Part shown: piece after piece, positions 23,934-35,452 of the stretch | Layout of the letters: each line of letters opens with the position of its first letter | Position numbering within the stretch: the stretch's first letter is position 1 | NCBI RefSeq assembly: GCF_902806685.2 | Contig: NC_048554.1 | Location: 2,790,001 to 2,854,000 of the forward strand | Source: Maniola hyperantus | Lineage: Eukaryota > Arthropoda > Insecta > Lepidoptera > Nymphalidae | DNA: 64,000 nt | Reading direction: 5' to 3' | Translations under genes and position numbers: made by a program | Notes under the pieces: model-generated | The model's database searches: none | What the model was told of the DNA's origin: nothing | The model's input: only the letters and a program-made list of their open reading frames with translations

Positions 23934-24332
23934 TTTTTAGGGTTCCGTACCTCAAAAGGAAAAACGGAACCCTTATAGGATCACTTTGTTGTCTGTCTGT
24001 CTGTCTGTCAAGAAACCTACAGGGTACTTCCCGTTGACCTAGAATCATGAAATTTGGCAGGTAGGTAGGTCTTATAGCAGACATTCGGGGAAAAATCTGA
24101 AAACCGTGAATTTAGGGTTAGATCACACAGATTAGATTTTCAATCCTCAAATTAAGAGAACTATATCAAGTGGGGTATCATATGAAAGGGCTTTACCTGT
24201 GCATTCTAAAACAGTTTTTTATTTATTTTTATGCATCATAGTTTTTGAATTATCGTGCAAAATGTCGAAAAAATACGACTGTAATACGGAACCCTCAGTG
24301 CGCGAGCCGGACTCGCACTTGGCCGATTTTTT
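23934..24332 (-). repeat. Interspersed repeat family C, full length
   Basis: TTTTTTAGGGTTCCGTACCTC to CGGACTCGCACTTGGCCG. It contains (CTGT)n and TACTTCCCGTTGACCTAGAA. Confidence 0.88.
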
Positions 24333-24335
24333 ATT

Positions 24336-24700
24336 CATTTAGGCAACCGCTTAGTCACAATCACACCTGATGGAAAGTGATGATGTGGCCTAAGATGGGA
24401 CCGCGCTTACCTAAAAGATGCCTATTCACACTTGTCTTAAGATATCCGGGTTGTAATTGTTAGGAAACACATAATATCGTGGAAGAGTATTCCAAACCTT
24501 AGCCATGATTAAATGTACCCTTATCCAGCTAGGTAGATCCAATTTCGAGAAAGAGGTTAGCCACTGAATCCGACTCGGCTGGGCAGCGTACAGGAAGATT
24601 CGAGACGTCTTCTCGTTCAAAATTCCTTAATGCTTGAAGACCAAAGTTTTCAAACAGTGCGTGTTGCCAATGATGACATATGGATCCTAGAAAGTCACTA
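24336..24700 (-). mobile_element. LINE remnant, reverse transcriptase C-terminus
   Basis: The minus strand reads SNLPVRCPAE-like text and LDLPSWIRVHLIMAKVWNTL. Pieces recur at 6400-6575, 52290-52450 and 60840-61000. Confidence 0.6.
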
Positions 24701-25140
24701 ACTTAGTCGCGAATATCAGCTAGGAAGTAGGAATTCATAATTTCGTAGAATTCATGATAATAAAAACCGACCTTATTTTTCTTACAGCAATGTTACAAGG
24801 AAAAGCCCATTAAGATACACGAGAAAACACACTCGATGATGGATCTAATTTGCGTTCGCGTCATGACACACGCCTCGCGACACTAATGAAAGAAAACACT
24901 TTTTTAATAGAAATTAATTGACAGGTTTCTCGGAAAAACATATTATCTGGATATACCGTCGGTTGGGCCAGTTTTATTCACGTGTTTTAGGATTCCGTAC
25001 CCGAAGGGTGCCAACGGAACCCTATCACTAAGCCTTCGCTGTCTATACGTCCTTCCGAACTCCGAATATAATGATATTAACAATGTATGTAAATAATATA
25101 TTCTTGGAGTCAGTGCCAATGAGGAGCCGCTATGGAGTCA

Positions 25141-25312
25141 CAAATCATCTCCTACCCCTTCGACACGGTACGCAGGCGTATGATGATGTAGTCCGGCCGC
25201 GCCAACAGCGACATGCTGTACAAGGGAACACTTCACTGCTGGGTTACCGTCGCCAAGACGGAGGGCGGCTCCACCTTCTTCAAGGGCGCCTTCTCCAACG
25301 TGCTCATATTAT
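25141..25312 (+). pseudogene. Fragment of ADP/ATP carrier (mitochondrial ANT) with in-frame stop
   Basis: Read from 25144, the sequence gives IISYPFDTVRRRMMM, then TAG, then SGRANSDMLYKGTLHCWVTV and AKTEGGSTFFKGAFSNVL. This is the third repeat of the ADP/ATP translocase, including the RRRMMM signature that defines the family. The stop replaces the glutamine expected after MMM by a single C-to-T change (CAG to TAG). The match ends abruptly after NVL, where RGTGG is expected, and no carrier sequence precedes IIS. The fragment (about 55 codons) sits among repeat debris. It is a non-functional captured or retroposed piece; the intact gene must lie elsewhere. Confidence 0.85.
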
Positions 25313-25619
25313 AAAGAGTAGACAGTTCGTACGGCTCGCAATTGGTAGCGACTCCAAAAAAACATTATTATAGAACTTCTCTAACAGCTCTTATAATACG
25401 TAACAACATAAATATATTCTGTAATAAATTAAATAATTCTTGATTTTAGGTGTTGATGGCTATTTAAGTCTGTTTTTGCTTTTTTTTATTTACATAAATT
25501 TCATCGGCTTGCAAAATTAGAAAGTTTCAGTTCATTGGCTTTCCATAACACAGGTAGTATAAACAAATGAGCAGAGAAACTACATATTACAGTTTACATT
25601 AGAGTAGAGAAAGTAGGTA

Positions 25620-25845
25620 CCTACCATCGATATAAATGACAAGATATGCCCAAGCGAACAAAATTTTTCACGGTTTTGGAACCAAATAAATCAGCGCCAC
25701 CTCTTAGATACTAATGAACGACCCGTTTGAAATCCAGACATCACTGAGGTTGCATTGGTGCTAAACATTTTAGGACCAATGAGTTCGTGCCATTTTGCTT
25801 GTTCAATGGACCTGTCCTTACGAAGTAATATATAAGTCAATGGTA
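25620..25845 (-). repeat. Interspersed repeat family F
   Basis: Inverse of 9985-10190: AATCAGCGCCACCTCTTAGA and GAACGACCCGTTTGAAATCC. Confidence 0.8.
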
Positions 25846-27000
25846 CCTACAGAGAAGAAGAGGGGTGACTCACATTTACAATTTACATATATAATTGTAT
25901 AAAATGAAAATAGTCGCAATGTAGGGCTTATCAATTTCAATTATTTTAATGGATGTAGTCAGCACAAGGCATAATGGATGACGGAGTCCATATGACTACA
26001 GAATTGGTTATACGAGCGTTGAGTATACTCTGTCATGTTCAAGACGCTTATTGGTCCAATTAACTATACCATCGTTCATAATATAGCGTCCGCGTCGCCT
26101 CAATAACGTACGATAACAAACACTGTAGATTGATGCTAAGAAATATATATTATAAAAAGTAAAAGTTTATACGAATAAAAAAGATGTTTATTTTATTTAT
26201 TTATTATTTATAGTCAATGAACGACAAAAACATAGAAATATATTACGTACCTACCACTCTGGTATAACGTCCTACAAGAAACCTCTTGAATATAGGTCTC
26301 GTATACTTACATGCCGCTGTGGTCCAGCTAAGAATAATTGGACAACGCCCCTACCGAAGGACCGTAGTTCAACTGCTTTAAATTAATTTATTGTTTTACT
26401 GATTTATTGATTTGTTTAGACAGAGTAGTTGGACCACGATCCCGGAAAGTAGAAAACGATTGGTTGGCTTGGAGTCTAATATTAACCTTTCTTTGGTTAC
26501 TTTACCATTAGGAAGGTATTAGTAGGTAATAGGTATAGCTTTTCTAATCGTATTAAAATGGCCTAAAACCGTTAGCTATAGAGATATTCCGGCGGAAAAT
26601 GGCAAGCAAGGCAAGAGCCCTTGTGAGATAGTCACGATTCATGAACTTCCGCGCTAATTAGTGTATCCCCGGTATAATTTCGTGCCACCTTCAAGTTTCA
26701 AGTGGCGCCATATTAATTTCACAATATTATGTACTACACTGCTTCCCTTAGTTTTAAGTAGGTAATAATTATGATTTTAGTTTTGATTACAGCCTTTCGG
26801 ATTTACCTAAGTCTACTCCTAACGCTAGGCATATAAAATTGTAAGTTAAAATTGACGCTTGTGCGCGCAACCATAACATTCTAAATATCTGCTATTTAGT
26901 ATATTTAGGATTGGATCGCAGGGCGGTAAAAAGACCGCCGGTCAAATGGTCGTTTCATTATTCGGCGATGTAATAAGTAAGTTAAGTAACATAAGTATTT
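25846..27000. other. No recognised gene
   Basis: AT-rich non-coding sequence. Confidence 0.4.
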
Positions 27001-27004
27001 AAGT

Positions 27005-27108
27005 TCTCCGAACCAGTGGTAAATTAAACTAGTTAACGATGCAAAAGAACTTGTAATAAGTCTACTTGAATAAATAAATTCTATTCTATTCTATTCTATT
27101 CTATTCTC
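27005..27108 (+). mobile_element. LINE 3' tail with (TTCTA)n
   Basis: CCGAACCAGTGGTAAATTAA then AATAAATAAA and a TTCTA pentamer run. Confidence 0.75.
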
Positions 27109-27625
27109 GCTCATGCGGCAATTTAACTTTGAATTTGAGCTGAGTATCGCGCTTAAAAGGACAGTTTTGGAATACTATATTGAAAGAAAGCTGTTTTGGT
27201 GACAAATAGCTTCTAGACTGGTAATTAATACCAACGAATATATCTAAATGGTCAAAGTGGGCTGAAAATACTGAAATCCTAAAGGTTGACGGTTCATGCA
27301 CTTTCCCAGCGCGATCTTTTGGTAGCCGTCCACAAGTAATTTAAAAGTTTTAAAAAAAAAACCCCTACGACTGTGTTTTGCACAGCATCTATTTCAGCCC
27401 GCAAAACGGACATTTTCTATGCTTTGTCACTCAAATTGTTTTCAAACATATAGTTTGCATATATTTTTGAACTCGTCTAAGTCCTTTATTTTCCTTACCC
27501 CAGCCAAGGATCTAGGAAAAAAATATTTTCAGCCGCCACATTAAAGCCCTAAAATCCTCCATTCATTCAAAAATCATTAAAAAAAAGATTTGTCAAAAAT
27601 TAAAATAGCCTAGTTCAAATTGATG

Positions 27626-27681
27626 TTAGTATGAAAGCGCGAGTACCTACTAATTTATTAGAACTCACGCTTTCATACTAA
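27626..27681. repeat. Short hairpin
   Basis: TTAGTATGAAAGCGCGAGT pairs with ACTCACGCTTTCATACTAA. Confidence 0.8.
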
Positions 27682-27689
27682 AAACCATT

Positions 27690-28340
27690 TACAAAACAGG
27701 CGGCAGGTAAACACTCGCATTAACGATATCAAACAAAAGCAGCTGACATAAGCCACATACTCAATTAACAGGATAGGATTTGGAATCGTCGTTCAAAACG
27801 GGAACAAAGTTAATTAAAATGTCCCTAATTACGGAGCGACGGCGGCAAGCGCCGCCCGGACGACTGAACAAACTTGGGTTACGTTGTAGACTGTAGTGTT
27901 GTACGATTTACATTGTTTACAAGAAGTAATAAGTTGAAGCGTTGATTTGCGGTAATCCAGGCGGTGGTCCTTTCGCCTCCTATCATGGCATCATGGGTCA
28001 TGGACTGTAGTAATCAAATGAAGCGATTTTTTGTATAGCGGTAGTTTATGAGGCTAGAATTCATTATTAAAGACAATAAGTTTAAAAAACTTGATTTTTC
28101 TTTTCTATCATTTCAAAATAAGCTTTGGTTTGGTAAGAAGCTTTCGCCATGGCTAGAGTATTGTTGCGTACTTTATTAATGTTATAGATGGTAAAGTACA
28201 CCTACATGAAATAGAGCACAATACTCTTTTTAAGAGTACGATATCAATTAATAGTGATACCACCTACTGGCAAAGCAGAGGTTAAATAGAGGAACTTACG
28301 TTCCAGTAAGATACTGCATAGAAACGTATACGAATGCGAA
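27690..28340. other. No recognised gene
   Basis: It contains one GC-rich spot (ACGGCGGCAAGCGCCGCCCG is close to 27838) but no frame. Confidence 0.4.
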
Positions 28341-28372
28341 TACCTCCGTTATAATTATACAGATAAAAAAAT

Positions 28373-28745
28373 GAGGCGCCTCTAACAACCTCATTTAGAA
28401 ATCGTGTCCCACCCAACACAACCATGTTGGGCGCCAAAGCAATCCGCAATGTTTGTACTTTATTAGAGCAAGTTTCTCCGCCCCTGTTTGCATACAAGTT
28501 TGGGCCGTTTCCGTTTTATTTACTCTCGGCCCGGAACGCTCCAACTTTAACGGCCCCACTAAATTCTCACGGGATGTATGCATGCTCTGCAATCGGGCTT
28601 ATGGCACTTCCCTTGAAATATAATGCGAATAACTAATATTAACTACTAGTCGAAGCCCGTGACTTTGTCCACTTGGATGAATGAATGAATGAAATATGCT
28701 TTATTATACACCAACATAAAAAAATACTAAAAGCAACAAAAATAG
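28373..28745. repeat. Direct repeat, copy 1
   Basis: Nearly identical to 28961-29335 (about 587 bp apart) across the block from GGCGCCTCTAAC to AATATGCTTTATT. A 70-codon frame is open in both copies (28427- and 29011-), differing mainly at its start, but no domain is recognisable. Confidence 0.88.
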
Positions 28746-28960
28746 AAGTACAATAGGGGGCTGATCGCTTTGAATTTGTTAAGTTTTTTTAAGTCTCGTG
28801 GAAACTCTTTGATTGTACACACACTTTTGCATTGCACTTTATAAAAGTTTAATTAAATAATGAGTCTTTCTATTACTATTGTATTTAGGAGGAATCTCAC
28901 TCATCACGCACCACAGATATACCTCGGTTATAATTAACTATCTATACTGGTTACAAAAAT

Positions 28961-29335
28961 TGGCGCCTCTAACTACCTCATTTAGAAATCGTGTCCCACC
29001 CAACACTACGATGTTGGACTACAAAGCGATCCGCAATGTTTGTACTTTATTAGAGCAAGTTTCTCCGCCCCTGTTTGCATACAAGTTTGGGCCGTTTCCG
29101 TTTTATTTACTCTCGGCCCGGAACGCTCCAACTTTAACGGCCCCACTAAATTCTCACGGGATGTATGCATGCTCTGCAGTCGGGCTTATGGCACTTCCCT
29201 TGAAATATTATGCGAATAACTAATATTAATTAACTACTAGGTGAAGCCAATGAATTTGTCCACATGGATGAATGAATGAATGAAATATGCTTTATTGTAC
29301 ACCAACATAAAAAATACAAAAGAGCAACAAAAATA
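28961..29335. repeat. Direct repeat, copy 2
   Basis: See 28373-28745. It differs by a handful of substitutions plus a 4-5-base insertion near 29228. Confidence 0.88.
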
Positions 29336-29680
29336 TAACTTCTATTTTCTATTATACTTCTAGTAGCTAGTCCATCTGCGGAATGCAAGATATCTGTGTA
29401 CCAAACGTCAAATTCGGTTAAGCGGATGGGTTGTAAAAAGATACGATAGACAAACACTTTCGCATTGATAATATTAGTATATGGATGTCGAGTACAATAT
29501 CGCTGATTTAACCTTGGAATTATCGCAAAAAACTTTACAATCAACAATCAACAATAAACCTTTTTTCAATCGAGTCATTCGTATTGTAGTCTAATGAAAA
29601 GTTATGAGTGTGAGGCTTGAACTCATTATGAAATCTATTTTATACACATGAGAGACTATGTACATGAGAGATAAATATTT

Positions 29681-29735
29681 ACGCCTAACCTATAAATACT
29701 ATAAATAATAATTAATATTATTTATAGGTTAGGCG
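29681..29735. repeat. Short hairpin
   Basis: ACGCCTAACCTATAAATA pairs with TATTTATAGGTTAGGCGT-like sequence. Confidence 0.8.
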
Positions 29736-29877
29736 TACGTAAGTGTACGTCATCGTCGTACGTCTATTTATTTATTTATTTAAGTTACAAGATACAATAG
29801 TCTGATCAGCTGGGTCCCTGGGCAGAACACCAGCTTGGAGAAAGATCTTCCGATTGGAACGATATCGATACGAATCA

Positions 29878-30247
29878 CTTCGTTGTCTGTCTGTCAAGAA
29901 ACCTATAGGGTACTTCCTGTTGACCTAGAATTATGAATTTTTTCAGGTAGATAGGTTTTATAGCACACGTACTGGGAAAAATTCGAAAACCGTGAATTTG
30001 TGGTTACATCACAAAAAAACAAAAATGTGTTCATGAACAAATAATTAGTATTTTCAACTTTCAAAGTAAGATACTTAGCGGGATATCATATAAAAGGGTA
30101 AGTACCGGTACATTATACATTCTAAAACGTATTTTTATTTATTTTTATGCATAATAATTTTCGATTTATCGTGCAAAATGTCGAAAATATGCGACTGTAG
30201 TATGGAACCCTCGGTGCGCGAGTTCAGACTCGCACTTGGCCGGTTTT
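29878..30247 (-). repeat. Interspersed repeat family C
   Basis: TTCGTTGTCTGTCTGTCAAG to CAGACTCGCACTTGGCCGG. The first part is lost. Confidence 0.85.
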
Positions 30248-30539
30248 TTTATTATAATTAAAAAAGTAAACCAATCGGATAAATGGAACCAAAGTTATCA
30301 GTACAACCGAAAATCCATTCGGACGTGACTGGATATTCGAGTAAACGCGAGCAAGGGGGTTGCATGAAAAAAGGAGGCACACGTAATGCCAATATGGATA
30401 TGGACCAAAAGCAAAACGTAGCTTATCCTAGACGAGGAGATGCTGTGTGTAACACTCCATTTCTGCCAGAGTACCCGACCACTTGGTCAAATAAACGCGA
30501 CGCTATTCTGAATTAAAACATTAATATCGAATTAGCATT

Positions 30540-30723
30540 TACAGTACGCGGCCGAAACTAATGTACGTCGACCTTTAGAAGGAGATAGCAAATTTGTAGA
30601 GCACTGTCTGTCGTTGAGACCGACCATACGTCATATAGGTATGAGTGACGGAGACAACGCTCTACAAAGCCGAAATGTACCATTCTAAAGGCCGATGTAC
30701 ATTACTTTCGGCCGCGTACTGTA
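30540..30723. mobile_element. Foldback MITE, family M2
   Basis: TACAGTACGCGGCCGAAA and TTTCGGCCGCGTACTGTA are exact inverted ends. TA on both sides suggests a TA target. Confidence 0.85.
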
Positions 30724-30743
30724 CGTCTAACTTGTCAGAGTTA

Positions 30744-30962
30744 CGAGTATGTGCGTTTAAAGCAATTAAACATCACTTGCTTTAACGCTGAAGGAATACA
30801 TCGTGGGGAAACCTGTGAGTTCTCCGTAATATTTCCAAAGGCGTGTGAAATCTGCCAACCCGCACTTAGCCAACGTGATGAACTATGACGTAAACCCTAT
30901 TCAATTTGTGAGAAGATCCGCTCTCGGAGTAGTGGGCCGACAATGGGTTGACATGATGATAA
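30744..30962 (+). mobile_element. tRNA-derived SINE1, head missing
   Basis: TTACGAGTATGTGCGTTTAA to GGGTTGACATGATGAT. The head is replaced by the adjacent MITE. Confidence 0.75.
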
Positions 30963-31107
30963 TAATACCTAATTATTATTTGTTTTGGTTTGGTTTTAAT
31001 CAAAACCTCATGTTAATTTAAATAATCTTTAGTGTAATAATTTTAAGTATTTAATTCATTATTTAAGAAAACCCTATAAAAATACTTAAGACTGCAATAA
31101 AGGCTCT

Positions 31108-31365
31108 TTTTTAGCGTTTAAACTACCGTGAGTGATTTCCATTATAAATACTATCTGCCCCGACTTTACTCACGTGTGTAGTCCACGTTAGCCCGACTAG
31201 TTTCGAACCCATACGGGGTCCTTTTTCAAGGGAGTCCGTCCGCGCACGCGCCACGGTTTTGACTGCGGGACGCACGTGCCGCTGCCCGTAGAGTCTAGTC
31301 CGTAGGGCTAACGTCGACTACACACGTGAGTAAAGCCGGGACAGATAGTATTTACAAGGCTCTTT
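31108..31365. mobile_element. Large foldback element, family P
   Basis: TACTCACGTGTGTAGTC-type arms with GTTAGCCCGACTAGTTTCGA and GGGGTCCTTTTTCAAGGGAG. The inverse of a second copy at 55035-55340. Confidence 0.8.
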
Positions 31366-31380
31366 TTATTTATTTTCATA

Positions 31381-31640
31381 TTATTTATTCTTTGTTTGTA
31401 CGGAGGAGTAAGAAGTCGAATCATAAGATTTTGTTACAAACACTCTGACAACCGTGTAGCTTGATGTAATATGGAAATGGCGGCCGGCCGGATTCGCAAT
31501 GCGGGCAGATAAGGGTTTTATAGCGAAATTGCACAATAGCCTGGCGGGTAAACAGTGTGAAAATAGGCATATTCGCGCGAAACACCCCCGATAAGTGGGC
31601 AACGCGGCGTCATCGGGACGTTTCGTCTGATAACGTCGAC
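31381..31640. other. Moderately CpG-rich, unrecognised
   Basis: A 73-codon minus frame is open (31381-31602) without known motifs. Confidence 0.3.
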
Positions 31641-31784
31641 GATGTGGCTTTAATGTTTCATTTCGGAAATATTAATAAATGTTTTTTGCATATAACATTC
31701 TCAAAAACTTAGTCGGTTGTATACTACTTCCAACTAATATATCTAAATATTAAGAACCTCCTCCTTTTTTAGAAGTCGGTTAAA

Positions 31785-32202
31785 AAGGAAAAGGTGACTG
31801 ACTGACTGACTGATCTATCAACGCACAGCTCAAACTACTAGACGGATCGGGCTAAAATTTGGCATATAGATAGCTATTATGACGTAGGCATCCGCTATGA
31901 AAGGATTTTTGAAAATTCAATCCCTAAGGGGGTGAAATAGGGGTTTGAAATTTGTGTTGTCCACGCGGACGAAGTCGCGAGCTTAAGCTAGTATTTAAAA
32001 AAGGAAAAGGTGACTGACTGACTGATCTATCAACGCACAGCTCAAACTACTGGACGGTTTGGGCTGTTTGGCATGCAGATAGCTAATATGACGTAGGCAT
32101 CCGCTAAGAAAGGATTTTTGAATATTCAATTTCTAAGGAAGTGAAATAGGGGTTTGAAATTTGTGTAGTCCATGCGGACGAAGTCGCGAGTATAAGCTAG
32201 TC
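31785..32202 (+). mobile_element. Two Helitron-like family B copies in tandem
   Basis: Each runs GGAAAAGGTGACTGACTGAC to CGCGAG-TAAGCTAGT. The junction is at about 31997. Confidence 0.75.
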
Positions 32203-32312
32203 TTAAGTAAAACCACAACCTTGCAAGATAAGTACTTTGCAGTATTCGGGGACATACCTATCCATCTCCTATTAGATAGAGAGTCGTCTCTTTAGCAGTG
32301 AAGCATAAAGAC

Positions 32313-32457
32313 CAGTGGCGTGCACAGGTTTGAAGCCAGGGTACGCATTAGTTAGCTAGGAATCTGTTCATTAGCAGGTCAAAATGAAAAATATGCATTG
32401 AGCTATTACAACTGAGGTAAGCAGTGCATTTATGCCTCTATGACCTGCACGCCCCTG
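32313..32457. mobile_element. hAT MITE, 145 bp, 8-bp target duplication
   Basis: Ends CAGTGGCGTGCA and TGCACGCCCCTG. ATAAAGAC is duplicated at 32305-32312 and 32458-32465. Same family as 33445-33588. Confidence 0.92.
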
Positions 32458-32904
32458 ATAAAGACGCTAGATTTTTTTGAGATAAAATAAAAATTTCGCC
32501 ACAGACAAAAAGACAAACATCAAACATAACGTCGACAGTCGTGCGTAATGATTAACGCGCAATAAATAATTCAGTTATGGTAATGTGCCGCGAGACGCCT
32601 ATTGAAATTTACAATTTTCCCCACATTTTCCCAGCGACACCGCTTAGAAGTCGGTCGTCTTAATACTAGGGCCCGTAAAATTTCCACACCCCTAAGCCGC
32701 GAGTATTTATTATTAAGACGTAGGTATTATTCTTTGTCTAAACATTTACATTGTTTTAAATAATAATTAATTTGTTGTGAGTCAAACGTAAATTTGCTGA
32801 AAATATTGCAGGTTTTCCTCACATTTTCCCAGCGGTGTCCGCTTAGAAGTCGATCGTCTTAATGCCGCGGGCCTACTCATCGAATGTTTTGTCGATCAAA
32901 AATT

Positions 32905-33200
32905 CATCATCATCATCATTAATAACCGATAGACTTCCACAGCTGGACATTAGTCTCTTGTAGGGACTTCCACACGCCATGATCGTGCGCCGCCTGAATC
33001 TGGGCTAACCATGTCTCAGATTAACCAAATAAAAATTGAAATTTAGAAAAATTGTCTCTGGTCAGGGGTGTGGTGACGCTTGTCACAGTGACCAGCTATA
33101 AAAAAAACCATGTCTCAGATCCATATGTCATTACTGGCAACACGACTGTTCGAAGGCCTTGATCTCCAAGCATTAAGGAAATTTGCACGAGAAGATATCT
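32905..33200 (-). mobile_element. LINE 3' end, degraded
   Basis: (ATC)n, AACCGATAGACTTCCACAGC, TGTAGGGACTTCCACACGCC, later CATTACTGGCAACACGACTG. Confidence 0.7.
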
Positions 33201-33429
33201 CGAAGCTTTCCGAAAAACAATATAATATTATAGCCGGCAATAGGCTTTTTTGAGGTTTATAATTAAATTCTTTATTTTGAAAATCAGTGCTCGCAGGAAA
33301 AGGTTTGACTTCTTTCTTCAGGATAGGAAGGATTTGGACGGGAATCTGGAAGGAAATTATAAAAGAATTAGCATCTAAAGATGAATAAAACGTAACTTAT
33401 ATTTTGAGATGAGTATTTTTTTATTAAAA

Positions 33430-33890
33430 GCTGTGATAGCCTAGCAGTGGCGTGCACAGGGTTTGAAGCCAGGGTAGGCATTAGTTAGGGGAACCTGATT
33501 ACTGGCAGGTCATAATGTAAAATTTGCATTGAGCTATTACAACTGGGGTAAGCAGTGCATTTATGCCTCTATGACCTGCACGCCACTGTAGCCTAGTGGT
33601 TAGAACGTCTGCCTTCTAATCGGAGGTCGGGGGTTCGATCCCGGGCACGCACCTCTAATTTTTCGGAGTTATGTGCGTTTTAAGTAAATATCACTTGCTT
33701 TAAAGGTGAAGGAAAACATCGTGAGGAAACCTGCATGCCTGAAAGTTCTCCATAATGTTCTCAAAGGTGTGTGAAGTCTACCAATCCGCACATGGCCAGC
33801 GTGGTAGACTATGGCCAAAACCCTTCTCACTCTGAGAGGAGACCCGTGCTCTGTAGTGAGCCGGCTATGGGTTGATGATGATGATGACTT
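33430..33890 (+). mobile_element. tRNA-derived SINE1 split by a MITE
   Basis: The head GCTGTGATAGCCTAG is interrupted at 33445 and resumes at 33589 as TAGCCTAGTGGTTAGAACG. GGTTCGATCCCGGGC (B box) follows, then the usual body ending GGGTTGATGATGATGATG. Confidence 0.9.
33445..33588. mobile_element. hAT MITE, 144 bp, inserted in SINE A box
   Basis: Ends CAGTGGCGTGCA and TGCACGCCACTG. TAGCCTAG is duplicated at 33437-33444 and 33589-33596. Confidence 0.93.
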
Positions 33891-34089
33891 TTGATTAACA
33901 TCTAGCAATGAAATGGACACGCAAACAAATACGCTGGAAATTACAGTTTTTATGCTGATTCGAAGCGCCCCACCGAGCGTACCGGGAATTAAAATTGACA
34001 CTGTCAAATGGTCTTCGTGTTGACACTATGTTGATAGATGTCGAATCACTAACATTTAGTTCTGAATACGCACATGTTATATTACGATA

Positions 34090-34109
34090 AACACACACAC
34101 ACACACACA
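34090..34109. repeat. (AC)n microsatellite
   Basis: About nine AC units. Confidence 0.9.
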
Positions 34110-34684
34110 TAACGTTCACTGCTGCGTTCACACTAGCGCCAAAATTGCGAAAATTAAGTTGCTTCAAGTCAAGTCCAGCGTACTTATATTATCAGCAATA
34201 TCTAGAGATCAAAGTAGCGTGGCGAGTAGTGACGACGTGTATTGTCTCTCTCTCTCTAACAATACTAAATGTATGAAACCGATATACTTATGACGCGTCA
34301 CACACTACGGCACGCTATTTCCAGCACGACACGAAGATATTTCCAGCTTTATATCCTGTCATCGAGATTCTTTGTGAACCGAATTGATGAATCGAAATGA
34401 CATGACACCCAATAATATCTAAAGCATTCAAAAAAGCCTAAATCACGTTTCATGACCAAGCAATCCTACCCGATCAGATCGTGCGCGTTTTTGTTTCACA
34501 TAAAACCATCCATCAATATTTTCCAAAAAGCCTAGTACCCTCTTGGGGAAGAAGGTTTAAACTTGAAGCTCTACGAAAGTATCAGACCACTGGGTCAGAA
34601 ACATTTAGAAAGAGTCATCGAAGTGTGCATGAATTATTAACATGTTATGTAATATTTTGCGCTTTAATGAAGGGTTAGTCATCA

Positions 34685-34897
34685 CTACCCCTATTCTAAA
34701 TACGAAAGTGTGTTTGTTTGTTGGTTTGTCCTTCAATTACGGAACGGCAACGGAGCAACGGATCGACGTGATTTTTTACATGGAAATAGTTAAAGACCTG
34801 GAGAGTGATATAGACTACTTTTATTCCGGAAAATGGATCCCACGAGATTATTAAAAACCTAAATCCACACGAACAAAGTCGCGGGCGTCAGTTAAAT
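34685..34897 (+). mobile_element. Helitron-like family A copy
   Basis: TCACTACCCCTATTCTAAATA to GTCGCGGGCGTCAGTTA. Confidence 0.7.
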
Positions 34898-35452
34898 AAT
34901 GGTTGTAAAATAGTGGTAGAAAAATAGTTTGATAAAAAGAATATGACTTTTTACCTTTCAAAAAGTCATATGCTATTTTACCAGCAATAGTCGCATAAGA
35001 AAGATTACTGTGGCTTAATTTATATTATGCTATTAGTATAGCACTCCGACCGTAAAATTTAGATGAGAATTGAGAAATCGAAGCTAGCTTACCAACTATT
35101 TTGTCACAATGTCACTTAAATTGCAATTACCTTTGCTTAAATGTCAGAACAATTAATATCGACAAAAACACGTATGTCTACTCCTTGGAGTAATAATTGC
35201 TTAGCATTTCCTTTTCCACTTGACTAAGCTTTCGCTCGAGATTGCCATAAAATACAGAAATTTGTTTTCCGTGAACGTACTACTTTCGCGAACGCTTTAA
35301 TGTTACAAAATACGGATAATTTATTTTTCGATTTACAGGACGTCACCCTGATTTCGATACGAGACGTTGATGTAATATAGTAGTAGTAATATCGTATTCG
35401 TAGGTTAGGTTGGTATACAGAAACGGGAATATTACTAAAGAGTGGTAATACA

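Noticed and set aside
33589..33655. tRNA-like sequence with good B box
   Set aside because: It is the head of a multi-copy SINE also found at 23202, 58780 and elsewhere.
33669..34167. Two minus-strand frames of about 100 codons
   Set aside because: Most of the first lies over SINE1 and the second crosses an (AC)n run. No domain.
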